From positions 22,735 to 86,734 of the forward strand of contig JAKSZP010012214.1 in the NCBI GenBank assembly GCA_022478985.1: 64,000 bases of DNA. Direction: 5' to 3'. The notes below the pieces were generated by a model. That model was not told the origin of the DNA and searched no databases. It saw nothing but the letters and a program-made list of their open reading frames with translations. Shown piece by piece: positions 55,543 through 64,000 of this stretch. Within the stretch, counting starts at the first letter, position 1. Every line of letters starts with the position of its first letter. The stretch comes from Massospora cicadina. Lineage: Eukaryota; Entomophthoromycota; Entomophthoromycetes; Entomophthorales; Entomophthoraceae. Made by a program: the position numbers and the translations under genes.

Positions 55543-56760
55543 TTAATTGGGGGTGTTACTTAAGGTTTTTTGTTTCGCTGTCTTCATCTTCCTGTCTTTT
55601 TTTGGCTTCTTGTGGTGTTCCTTTTGTTTTGATCGGTGGGACCTTTGTTTCTTCTTCTGCTGCTTTGAGTGTGCCATCATTTCTATGGGCTCATCTGGGG
55701 TTGGGGGTGGAGGCAAAGGCTGCCAAGGTGAGAGTGAGGGGGTCGGCATCTGCTCTGGGGCCACTGCGCTAGTCCAAAGAGGGGATTCCAGTGCAATGGG
55801 ACTAGAAGAGGAAGATGTACTGGTGTTCCAGGGTAACAGGCGAGTTGGTGAGAGCTTGGCTGGTTGATCAAGTTGAAACTGTTCTTGCCCCATGAGGAGC
55901 AAAGCTTGCAACCACATGCGTTGATGATCCTGGGAAATCAACGAGTATGCCAACAGAGGGGGCTGGAGTCATAAGGGCTTGCGAGTAAGCAGGTGAGTGA
56001 CAGATTGAGGGGAAAAGGCTGCGCCCAGCGCCTGGCAAACTACAAGGAAGTCCTCCATGCTCAGATATGCTATCAAAAAAGGAGCAGTTGTGGTGAATGC
56101 CACTTGCTGGTCCCACTCAAGGGCTGTCCAGTGCTGCTCTATTCCTGAACCTAAAGCAGTTGCAGGATGAAAAATTAAGTTACCTAAGAGCGCCATGATG
56201 GGAAGGTACTGCGATGGATCATTGGAGCTGAGGGCGGTGAACGCTGCAGTGACCCCAGAGCAAAAGCGAGCTAACTAGTTTTTGCAGAAGTTTACCCCTG
56301 GGGACTGGAAGTGGGTAAGAGCACGGGGAAAGGACCCCAACCAGCAGGCTATCACCCACTGCCAGAAGCTCAGCATCCTCTTAACGGACAGAGCCATAGG
56401 ATAGGGCTCAGCAGGAGACAGAAGTACTAGGCAACTAAAGCCGCTCACCAGGAGCTGCGCTGCTTCATTATAAAGGCCCTCAGGTCCGCTCCCTCCCCCA
56501 GCGTAGCTGGGCCACTATGTCCCCAAAGGGGGCACGCCAGGAAGCTAAATGGCAGACGAATTCAGGAAGAAGCTCTTCCTGGGTTAGCACGGTTGTGAGG
56601 TCCACATCAGCCTCATCCTCATCTGCTGGGGGAAAAGGAAACTGAGGGAAGAGGGATGTAGCCTGGGTCAGGTAACTCCGCACCAAACCACAGATGGTAG
56701 TAAAAAGTGAGCTCATGGACTTGCGGCTGTTGGCGCGTGATGGTTTGCATGACGTTAAAG
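55543..56760 (-). pseudogene. Antisense gene of element C
   Basis: Minus-strand coding sequence between integrase and 3' LTR. From 56716 it reads LFTTICGLVRSYLTQ, an acidic PPADEDEADVDLTT block, LPEFVCHLASWRAPFGDIV, then in a shifted frame LYNEAAQLLVSGFSCLVLL, LSVKRMLSFWQWVIACWLG, ATALGSGIEQHWTALEWD and MEDFLVVCQALGAAFS. A Ser/Pro-rich stretch (55953 onwards) follows, ending in a very Lys/Arg/Gln-rich tail (KQQKKKQRSHRSKQKEHHKK). The stop lies at 55543. One stop and about three shifts are seen over some 390 codons. I do not recognise a family. The basic tail suggests nucleic-acid binding or nuclear localisation. Confidence 0.6.
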
Positions 56761-56790
56761 GAAAAAAGATGTACAGCTTATCATCCAGTC

Positions 56791-56802
56791 AAAGGGGGGT
56801 AA
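56791..56802 (+). promoter_or_regulatory. Polypurine tract of C
   Basis: AAAGGGGGGTAA directly before TGTCACGAATC. It fixes the true 3' LTR start and shows that the antisense gene is internal, not part of the LTR. Confidence 0.85.
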
Positions 56803-57413
56803 TGTCACGAATCTATATGACTGGATGACAAGCCACCATTATGACCAAGCGAATCATTGGAGGAATTCTACCAGAGGTTCAATGGACAGAATCCGCTGAG
56901 GATGTTTCAGATCTATAAGTAATTGATCGCCTCAGGATGAGGCGATAATGGGTTATAATGGGTCATATTGTATTTCCTTTAAAATAGGGCAATATGGCGA
57001 TATCAACATTCAACAAGAGATAAATTGGATCGCCTCAAATCAGGGCGATAAAGAATTGAACAACAAGCTGAAACCAATGAGAATATGGCGAAACAAATAA
57101 ACTAAGCGAAAGGGTCAGTACCAACTGAAGTCACTGGGATATCAGTGAAACAAGGGGACTGGAAGAGGAGGTTTTTGAGGGAGTAGACAAGGAGAAGAAA
57201 AGAAAAAGAGAGAGCGGACTAAAGGAAGATCCGCCTATTTAATATTATATTAAAAATGTGTTTGGGGGAATTTCTCCTGTTTTATTATATATTAATTATT
57301 TACAAGCTTATCAAGGAACAGGCGATTGTCATATTGCCCGTTCTAATTGTTCAATGGCTGAAAACTGTGCGAAAAACTCTTCAGTGGGTACATACAAAAT
57401 CGCCAAAATAACA
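56803..57413 (+). repeat. 3' LTR of C (611 bp)
   Basis: Partner of 49860-50478; ends AAAATAACA. Confidence 0.92.
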
Positions 57414-57418
57414 GCCAA
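57414..57418. repeat. Target-site duplication of C, right
   Basis: GCCAA, identical to 49855-49859. Confidence 0.9.
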
Positions 57419-58010
57419 GTTGGCCTAAAGCTTGTCTAGCTTCCAGTTTGGTTGGCATGAGCTGGATGGTGGTTAAAGGGATCATGAAATATAATTTCAG
57501 CAGATCTGAAAGGTCTTTAAGGCTTTCTAGACACAAAGGGCCAGAGAGCAAAACTCTGCTAAAAAAGCAGGTGACAAAGGGGAGGGCTTCAGCTTCTCCC
57601 CCCTCAGGGGCCTTAAACCTAGGGGTCATCAGTTTTGCCTCCCATAAGAGGGATGAGAGGCATATCGCCTGTCATGGTTGGTGCAGATGGTCTGCACAGT
57701 GACTAAATAGGGTGGGCATATGTCAGTTTAAGAGTAGTACGAGCTACACCCAATCACAATCAGGCCCACATGTGGTAGTGCTCTGTTTCACTAAGCCAAA
57801 ATGTGGTTGGAGCTTTACCCCAGGCCTTCATCACGCAAAGTTGCCTGCACTAGGAGCTATTTGGGGCTTTTTAAAGCTCAAAGATCTCGCCACATTGATG
57901 CAAGCGCAGCCAGCTGCAAATGACACTTCTATATTATCAAATTTGGCATCCTTGGGGAATCTAAATGGAAATTAGGTATAGGATAGTCCTCGCAAAATGG
58001 ATCAATCGCC
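57414..58010 (-). pseudogene. Antisense-type gene, N-terminal part (other side of C)
   Basis: A minus-strand start near 58009 reads MAIDPFCEDYPIPNFHLDSP. The open piece 57629-57419 reads LCLESLKDLSDLLKLYFMIP and MPTKLEARQALGQLG and runs in frame into 49859 when C is removed. Position relative to the LTR at 58150 mimics the antisense gene of C relative to its 3' LTR, so this is probably the antisense gene of a second, related element. Confidence 0.45.
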
Positions 58011-58149
58011 ATATGGCTGGCTTGGTGAGGAGGTAGTATTGGGATTTTTGCCCATATTCCCAGCCAACTATATTACTAGGGAACGCTAGGAGATAATTCC
58101 CTAATGCGAAGTGAATTGGATACTAGTTGACCCTGTTTAAGGGAAATAA

Positions 58150-59168
58150 TGTTTGGGTACTTTTTTGTTATTTGCCTGGCTGGATCCATTGGGAATCAAT
58201 CCTGACAAATGCTTAAGATCTCATCAGGCAGAGTTGGCGACGAAATAGGGGCATCTGATATTGATTAACTATCAGGTGTACCAATTGGGATCAGTTGGTT
58301 TTCATCGCCAAACAATTTGGAATTTAAGGATCAAGTTGCGAGGCAAGTGATGCTGCCTGCAACTAGCAAATTTATCAGTTTCTTTGTGACCTGCCTTAAT
58401 GGATAACAAGTCCCATTACCTAGGCAGGTCGCTTGCAAACATGGTTGGTTCGCTTGGATTGAGAGGAAAACGTTAGGGACACGTTTTCCAACCCTTTCCG
58501 TTTTAGGTCTTGAGGATTTCCAATGACAGAATCCTAGCCAGAATGGGAAGACCATTGCTGCTGAGACAAGTATGGGTAATTGAATGGCGACGGCTGCCAT
58601 TTCATAAAGGAGGTGCAAATGAGAGTTGGGCGCCGAATTTCCCACTATAAATTCCTTAAAGAATTCATTAATAAAAGAAGAAGTAGTTACCAAATCAATT
58701 ACCCGAGTATTATCTTAGTATACTTTAGCAAGATTCATTTCAATAGTTCTATTCTTTATCAAACAAATTATTGCAGTGTGCTCTAATTTGGAGACACTTT
58801 AGGATAAAGAGTAAGGATCTGAGTTTGGATCCAGAGTCAAAGCTGAATCGAATTGGGGAATGCTGCTAACTGTGTATTATAAAGAGAAAGTGTATACTGG
58901 GATCTAAGAGTAGATTGATTTAGGTGGTACTAGGGAACGAATCCCTATTCAGGACATCATAAGTATTTCAAGAGGAAATACTGGCCAAGCGTTGGACCAA
59001 AATCTAGTACTTCCATTCAACTACGGATAATAGTCTCCATACTATTATCAACAATTATAATTCACTATCAAACAATATAAAGAATTGCACAACAACTAGA
59101 CCTGTGCAATTAATACATTTATAGGAGTTATTGGCCAATAATAATCAGAAAACCTATAAATTTTAACA
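58150..59168 (+). repeat. LTR upstream of element F (about 1019 bp)
   Basis: Starts TGTTTGGGTAC after a purine-rich TAAGGGAAATAA and ends TTTTAACA, two bases before a primer site. Both a tract in front (a 3' LTR trait) and a primer site behind (a 5' LTR trait) are present. The second LTR of F is beyond the window, so the left edge is inferred. Confidence 0.5.
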
Positions 59169-59170
59169 AT

Positions 59171-59183
59171 TGGTGCTCACTAC
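59171..59183 (+). promoter_or_regulatory. Primer binding site of F
   Basis: TGGTGCTCACTAC, identical over 13 bases to that of C. Confidence 0.8.
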
Positions 59184-59249
59184 ATGGGGTGTAGTTAAGT
59201 AAAAAGTATTGGAATGTGATGCTGTATAAAGAAAAATAAGAAAACTATG

Positions 59250-60480
59250 GACAGAGTTGGCAACTGCTAATCAGAACACCCTGAACTCAGTGGATCATCA
59301 AAAAATGCTTCCTTGGAGGAGAGGGACACCAAGATGGAGGAAGGGGTTGATAATGGCATGAGTTTCAGAAATGAGTTACTTGGAAAATAAAGTCATTGAA
59401 ATAAAAAGAAAGGGACTTAGTTTGAGAAGTCTTATTTCTGAAAACAGTGCATGAAGTAAATTGCATTCATTTAAGAGCATTCAGCACATATATCGAGCAG
59501 CTGATTAAATGGGTCAAGAAGTTGAAGACTCACAAATGTAAATGTGATCCATATGTGGCAACCAACGCTGAAGAAAGAACTTCTTGTACAATAATTGGAA
59601 AGTTTACTACCCTAAGAAATATGCCACCTACTCTTACTGCTATTTTTGGAGATTGACCAAAATTACTCCCCAAGTGAGCTGAGTAGCCAAACCAAGAGAG
59701 GTGGCTAGATAAACCCTGAAGGAATTCAAAGAGACACCAAATTTGCTGACTTTATATCAGGATAACACCCCTGCATTTTTCTTATTGTTTGATATGACAA
59801 TGTACAGATATGGCAATTGTCGAATGGTATTGACAGTGATAAATTGCCTAGATACCAATCATCAAAACCTAGTGTTGCCCCATCTATAGTGGGACATGTG
59901 GTCATATGCAGAGGTCAAAGCGGTCATTATAAAGGAATTTAGAAGCCTGACGATCATGTCAAAGTGCAAACAAGAGTTTATGGGCATTCAATTCCATAAA
60001 ATGAATCCTTATCAAGTTTCGCTGATTATTTTTACCAGGAATTGCAAATCTTTGTTGGAGTAAAAGTTCTAGATGTTTTCAATGCCCAAATTGTACTACA
60101 AGCAGCCCTTCAGCCCTACCATGATTTGCATTGGATGATGTCTTCCATGTTTGTGACAGAAATTAACAACTCTAAGATGGTAAAAAAATTGAAAATCTTA
60201 GAGCTACCTTAGATGCCATTAATAGAAGTTTCAAATTGAACCATTCTGAAAGTTTAATCACACAAAGGGGAACAAAGGTGCAAAAGAGAGGAATAACTGA
60301 ACTATGTTAAGGAAAAAGCCTGAAGACTTAGTCAGATTAATAAGAAGGAGGAAGTCTGTTACCAGTGCTAAGGAAATGGACATTTCGCTGTGCACTGCAA
60401 GAAACTCAAATATCAAATTAACGTGGTTCAAGTGAAAGTGTCTGCAACCACAAAGGAGTCAGGAAAAGGGCCCGGAGCCT
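59250..60480 (+). pseudogene. Gag of F with CCHC zinc knuckle
   Basis: The open piece 59447-59656 is followed by capsid-like fragments (VLDVFNAQIVLQAALQPY near 60080). The knuckle at 60357-60398 reads CYQC, TAA, GNGHFAVHC: the CX2CX4HX4C spacing is kept but one residue is a stop. The region downstream is basic and leads to the protease at 60920. Confidence 0.7.
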
Positions 60481-61165
60481 AGATGGGGAACAGTCTAGAG
60501 CTGCAGAGAAGCTTGTTCCTCTCAATAATACTATAATTAAATTAACATCAGTGATCTGTTTGTGGATGAAGGCGTACAGGATCAGCTGTATCAAGTAGTC
60601 AATTTGGCTGCATATGTGGTAACAAGATCGGGGAGAAGGGGATCAACCCCAAGATAATTAAAGAAGTTGCTTGACCATATGCCCATTAACTAGTGACAAT
60701 ATTTGAGCCTCAGATAATCTTGAAGAATTGACTGAAGTTCGATTAGATGTAGCAAACCTTTCAATCCCCCTCAGCGCAATCAAGGAATGATTCCATGATT
60801 TATTAGCGCAAGTCATTTACATCCTCAATTCAGCTAATAAGGCCACTATACGCTCATTAAATACTATATTATAATACTCTGAGTGTATGTATATAGATAT
60901 ACTAGTAAATTGAGTATGGGTGAGGGTAATTGTTGACAGTGGAGCTCCCATTCTTATTGTCTTGAACAAGTTGGTGAAAAGGATGAAGATCTCGCCTGAC
61001 TTGGAACAAAAGAAAGAGTATGGGACAACAGAGCCAAATACCATCATCTCATGTGGTGCGTATAGCGCTCTACCACTTCAATTCAGATCCCTGGTGGTGT
61101 CTGCTCCAGCAATAGTTTTTGTCAACCAAAACTACGACATACTGATCTGGATGGAATTACTATGA
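60481..61165 (+). pseudogene. Aspartic protease of F
   Basis: The open frame from 60920 reads IVDSGAPILIVLNKLVKRMK (DSGAP active site). KKEYGTTEPNTIIS, CGAYSALPLQFRS and FVNQNYDILIW follow. Sequence before 60920 holds short eroded lead-in fragments. Confidence 0.85.
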
Positions 61166-61960
61166 AAGTACAGAGTTGAATGTAACTTTGAGGATAATAC
61201 ATTGACCATATTGGGCCAGGCGTTACCATTGGTGTATCAGAAGGATGGGGAAGCTCCACTGAGTAGGATAAATAACTTCATCTAAAAGATATACAATGAT
61301 GGCATAGTCTTGATTTGATACCAACTAGTTGGCTGGAAGCAATGAGAGATGCCGACGGAAATCCTAGAAAATCAGGGAAGTCAAAGAGGATCAAGAATTC
61401 AAAAACCATACAGCTGGGATCACAAATAATAATCAACACAGGGTTGATATTAGAGATACCAAAGCTACTGTATGGGGAAGTCAGAAGCCCTTGGAAGAAA
61501 TCCAGAGTAGAGCCTTGGGTGGCTCCTGGAATAATAATTCTGGGCCATGGAGAAATTCGAGTTCTCCTATCAAATTTAAAAAAAAACTAGTAATGAATGA
61601 GAAGAATCAGATTGTCGCATTTGTTCACCTAATCCTGATGGTCAAACTGAGGAAATTCCACAATTTTGGAACCCTCAATGAAATGGGATTACCATCCAGG
61701 GTAACCACGAGTATCAATCTATTGGTTGATCAAGAGCAACTTGCTGATTTGACAGAAGTACAGCAAGGGGAGGTGCTCGAATTGTTCAAGAAATATTGGG
61801 AAGCATTTTCCCAGGATGACCACAATTTGGGACATACAAAAGATGTAATCCACAAGTTCAATACTGGGTAAATGTTTCTGATCAGGTTGAGACTGATTCG
61901 ATGATCAAAGGTGGCTGAAGAGGTAGTGGAGAAGAAATTAGCAAATTAGTGTAGTATGGG
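61166..61960 (+). pseudogene. Protease-RT linker of F
   Basis: 61491-61871 reads IVAFVHLILMVKLRKFHNFG, LNEMGLPSRVTTSINLL, ADLTEVQQGEVLELFKKYWEAF and HNLG. It corresponds to 52.6-52.98 kb in C. Confidence 0.75.
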
Positions 61961-62640
61961 ATTCTACTCCCTTGTCAAGTCCCTGGGCAAGTCCAATTCT
62001 TATCATGAAGAAGAAGGATGGCTCTAATTGGGTGGTAATCAATTATTGGAAGCTGAACAAGATTATGAAGAAGGATTCATATCCACTACCAAGAATTAAT
62101 GATGCACTAGATTTATTGGGAGAAGAAAAGTAATTCTCCGCAATGGATCTGATCTCAGTATATTGGCAGATCAACTTGCCAAAGGAAGACCAGGAAAAAT
62201 GCATGATTATTACTGCAGAGGCTATATCAACTGACGAGGATACCTCAGGGTCTGTTCAATGTGCCTACGACGTTCCAGAGGGCCATGGACACAAAACTAA
62301 ATGATTTGAAATTGTCATGCGTCCTGGTGTACTTACATGATATAAATGTGTTCAGTAGGACGTTTACTGATCATTTACACCACTTGTAGGAAGTGTTCAA
62401 GAGACTATCCGCGGCCAACCTGAAGATTAAGCCAAGGAAGTATACTTCTTCAAGAAAGAGTCGGAATATATGGGATTTGTGATCAACTCTAGTGGACTGC
62501 TGCCACAAGACCAGAAGATCAAAGCCATAGAGCGAATGATTGTGCCAAAGAGTGTCTTAGATATTTAAGTGCTTCTTGGAATGGTTGGATACTATAAAAG
62601 ATTATTTTAAGATTTTTCCAGAATCGCCGAGCCCTTATTC
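61961..62640 (+). pseudogene. Reverse transcriptase of F
   Basis: PWASPILIMKKKDGSNWVV, LNKIMKKDSYPLPRINDALD, FSAMDLISVYWQINLP and EDQEKCMIITA occur in order, then, shifted, VLVYLHDINVFSRTFTDHL. The YLDD active site is YLHD (first Asp to His). GFVINSSGLLPQDQKIKAI and LLGMVGYYKRLF close it. Confidence 0.88.
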
Positions 62641-63125
62641 CATATGTTAAAGGATATTAAGAAAGGATTTATTTGGAATGAAGAAGCACAGAAATCCTTC
62701 AATGAGTTACGCTGGTGTTTGATAGATTCTCCAATTCTGAAATATCCAAATTTTGATTGGGAGTTTATCATTCAAACTGATGCTTCATTGACGGCGATTG
62801 GCGCCATACTGAGCCAAGTAGATGAACTTAGGGATGAACATCTGGTAGCATATGTGAGCCAGACACTTTCTTCTGAAGAGAGGAACTACACCTTAACTGA
62901 GCGTGAATGCCTTGCAGACATTTACGCCTGTAAACAGTTTCAGGTGTATGTCCATGGAATGCACTTTAAGGTGGTGACGGACCACTATTTGTTGCGTTGG
63001 CTGCACAATATGAGGGAACCTGAAGGACGACTAGCCCATGGGCACTCAAACTTCAGGCTTATGATTATGAGATAATCCACCTAGCGGGGGCTTCTCATCA
63101 GAACGCGGATGGCTTATCACAGTTA
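62641..63125 (+). CDS. RNase H of F (open for 143 codons)
   Basis: 62644-63075 is uninterrupted: FIWNEEAQKSFNELRWCL, FIIQTDASLTAIGAILSQ (TDAS intact), AYVSQTLSSEERNYTLTERE (second acidic position), HFKVVTDHYLLRWL and MREPEGRLA. A shift near 63040 separates it from ASHQNADGLSQLP, the domain end. This is the best-preserved RNase H in the window. Confidence 0.88.
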
Positions 63126-64000
63126 CCAATGGTCCAGTTGGTATATCCACAGGTGGATGAGCTATTCCAGAGAATGGTCAAAGGAAGAATTGAGGATGAG
63201 CCTCGAGAAATCCAAGGTGCGCTTCAAAAAGTGATGGAAAACGATGAAACCATGGATGTACAAGTATTTAAGATGATAAATGGGAAATGGTTATCATTCC
63301 AAAAACTTTCGGAGAGAGCAGCGATCATTCCAGCTGCTCATAAGGTTGTCAGGCATGGAGGCCTGAGAAAAATGACTGACCATATATGACAGTATTATTA
63401 CTGGGAATCAATCAACTATGATGTCGCGGACCATCTGGCTTGTTGCATGGAATGCCAATTTCATAAACCACACAAGAATACAACTGGATACTGACTAGTC
63501 TGACCTGGAATTGCATGGCACACGGTGTCTATCAATGTGATAGGACTGTTGGCAATGAGTACAGGAGGAGTGAAATATATCATAGTGGCCATCGATCATC
63601 TGATGAGATGGGTTGAAACAAAAGCATTAACCTGAGTTGATGCTACCAGTACTGCGAGATTCATCCTGGATCAAGTAGTATATCAGCATGGGTGTCCACA
63701 AGTTATACTGAGCGATAATGGGACCAACTTCACGTTCCATGTGATCCCAAGGCTAAACGAAATAATGTGGATCTGGGGAGTTGTGTCAGTACCATATTGG
63801 CCAGAGACAAATGGACTGGTAGAATGGGTCAATGGGACGCTGGCTGCGACGCTGAGGAAGCTAGTCGCAGGGAGAACTTCTGTGTGGGGAACATACCTGA
63901 GTTTGGTGACATTCGCCTATGACATCAGTTATCAAATGGCGATGGGAAAGATGCCATTTTAATTACTTTATTTGAGGAAGGCCGCATTACTGCCAATATT
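63126..64000 (+). pseudogene. Integrase of F (truncated by the window)
   Basis: A zinc-binding region (AHKVVRHGGLRKMTDHI, then YYYWESINYDVADHLACC and MECQFHK). The core carries WHTVSINV (first Asp changed to Asn), IIVAIDHLMRWVETKALT and VILSDNGTNFTFHV (second Asp). The Glu position lies in WPETNGLVEWVNGTL, with GLVE in place of the usual GxVER. 63741-63962 is open to SYQMAMGKMPF. Confidence 0.85.

Larger units (their letters stand above)
49860..57413 (+). mobile_element. Complete Gypsy element C with an antisense gene
   Basis: About 7.55 kb. LTRs 49860-50478 and 56803-57413 are over 90 per cent alike by eye, flanked by perfect GCCAA duplications. The order is primer site, Gag with CCHC, protease, RT, RNase H, integrase, then about 1.2 kb of antisense coding sequence, then a polypurine tract. 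Coding is broken mainly by TGA at former CGA codons. Large stretches remain open, so it is among the youngest insertions here. Confidence 0.95.
59171..64000 (+). mobile_element. Gypsy element F (runs off the window)
   Basis: Primer site, Gag with CCHC, protease, RT, RNase H and integrase core on the plus strand. It is related to C, X and Y in every domain. The 3' end is not in the window. Confidence 0.88.

Noticed and set aside
55547..55867. Plus-strand 106-residue Cys/Phe-rich frame with a possible signal peptide
   Set aside because: It mirrors the Lys/Ser/Pro-rich end of the antisense gene (Lys codons read backwards give Phe/Leu). No start context or homologue is visible.
55548..57413. Whole 1.87-kb block as a long LTR of C
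   Set aside because: Similarity to the 5' LTR starts only at 56803, directly after a polypurine tract, and the 611-bp repeats are flanked by perfect GCCAA copies.
1..64000. CRISPR arrays, bacterial operons, rRNA or intact tRNA genes
   Set aside because: None seen. The only tRNA-like sequences are SINE heads with diverged boxes and attached bodies.

Overview
The window is a eukaryotic, transposon-dominated stretch with no convincing host gene. Almost everything recognisable is a decayed retroelement. There are at least eight Ty3/Gypsy-type LTR elements or pieces, two LINE-type elements or pieces, one ORF1-only LINE-like insertion, and a small family of tRNA-derived SINEs. The elements point to a fungus, and more tentatively to a basidiomycete with a large repeat-rich genome such as a rust. 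The clues are a chromodomain Gypsy element, coiled-coil/collagen-like Gag, CCHC Gag/ORF1 proteins, and pervasive CGA-to-TGA decay. No marker gene is present, so the organism call is inference.

Left part (1-26.6 kb) is a nest. An old plus-strand Gypsy element (Y) supplies RNase H and the integrase zinc-binding region at 1-535. Its integrase core resumes at 19049-19828, and its integrase tail plus polypurine tract and LTR lie at 25836-26.6 kb. Between these sit a LINE (about 780-926 and 8116-14105), a gag-protease-only element X (14111-19048), and a full-length but decayed Gypsy element D (19829-25835). The LINE is split by a complete minus-strand chromovirus A (927-8110, 5-bp duplication CAACC). 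The 3' LTR of X is split by a solo LTR related to A (17424-18639, duplication GTTGA/ATTGA).

Middle part (26.6-45 kb) is AT-rich. It holds SINE copies, a diverged 0.85-kb direct repeat, a minisatellite, and a complete but decayed minus-strand Gypsy element G (38400-44968) whose Gag region has a coiled coil followed by collagen-like triplets. Right part (45-64 kb) holds an ORF1-only insertion bounded by an 18-bp direct repeat (45913-47866) and a LINE reverse-transcriptase scrap. It also holds a complete Gypsy element C (49860-57413, duplication GCCAA) and element F, which runs off the window end.

Two things stand out. First, the 1.34-1.37-kb LTRs of A read as protein for most of their length. 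The multi-pass membrane segment encoded in the 5' LTR continues in frame across the LTR boundary into Gag and protease, and the same protein pattern recurs in the diverged solo LTR and in another fragment. Second, C carries about 1.2 kb of antisense coding sequence between integrase and its 3' LTR. A related antisense gene recurs at 36.2-36.5 kb, and another is the very sequence that C jumped into (49.1-49.86 and 57.41-58.0 kb).
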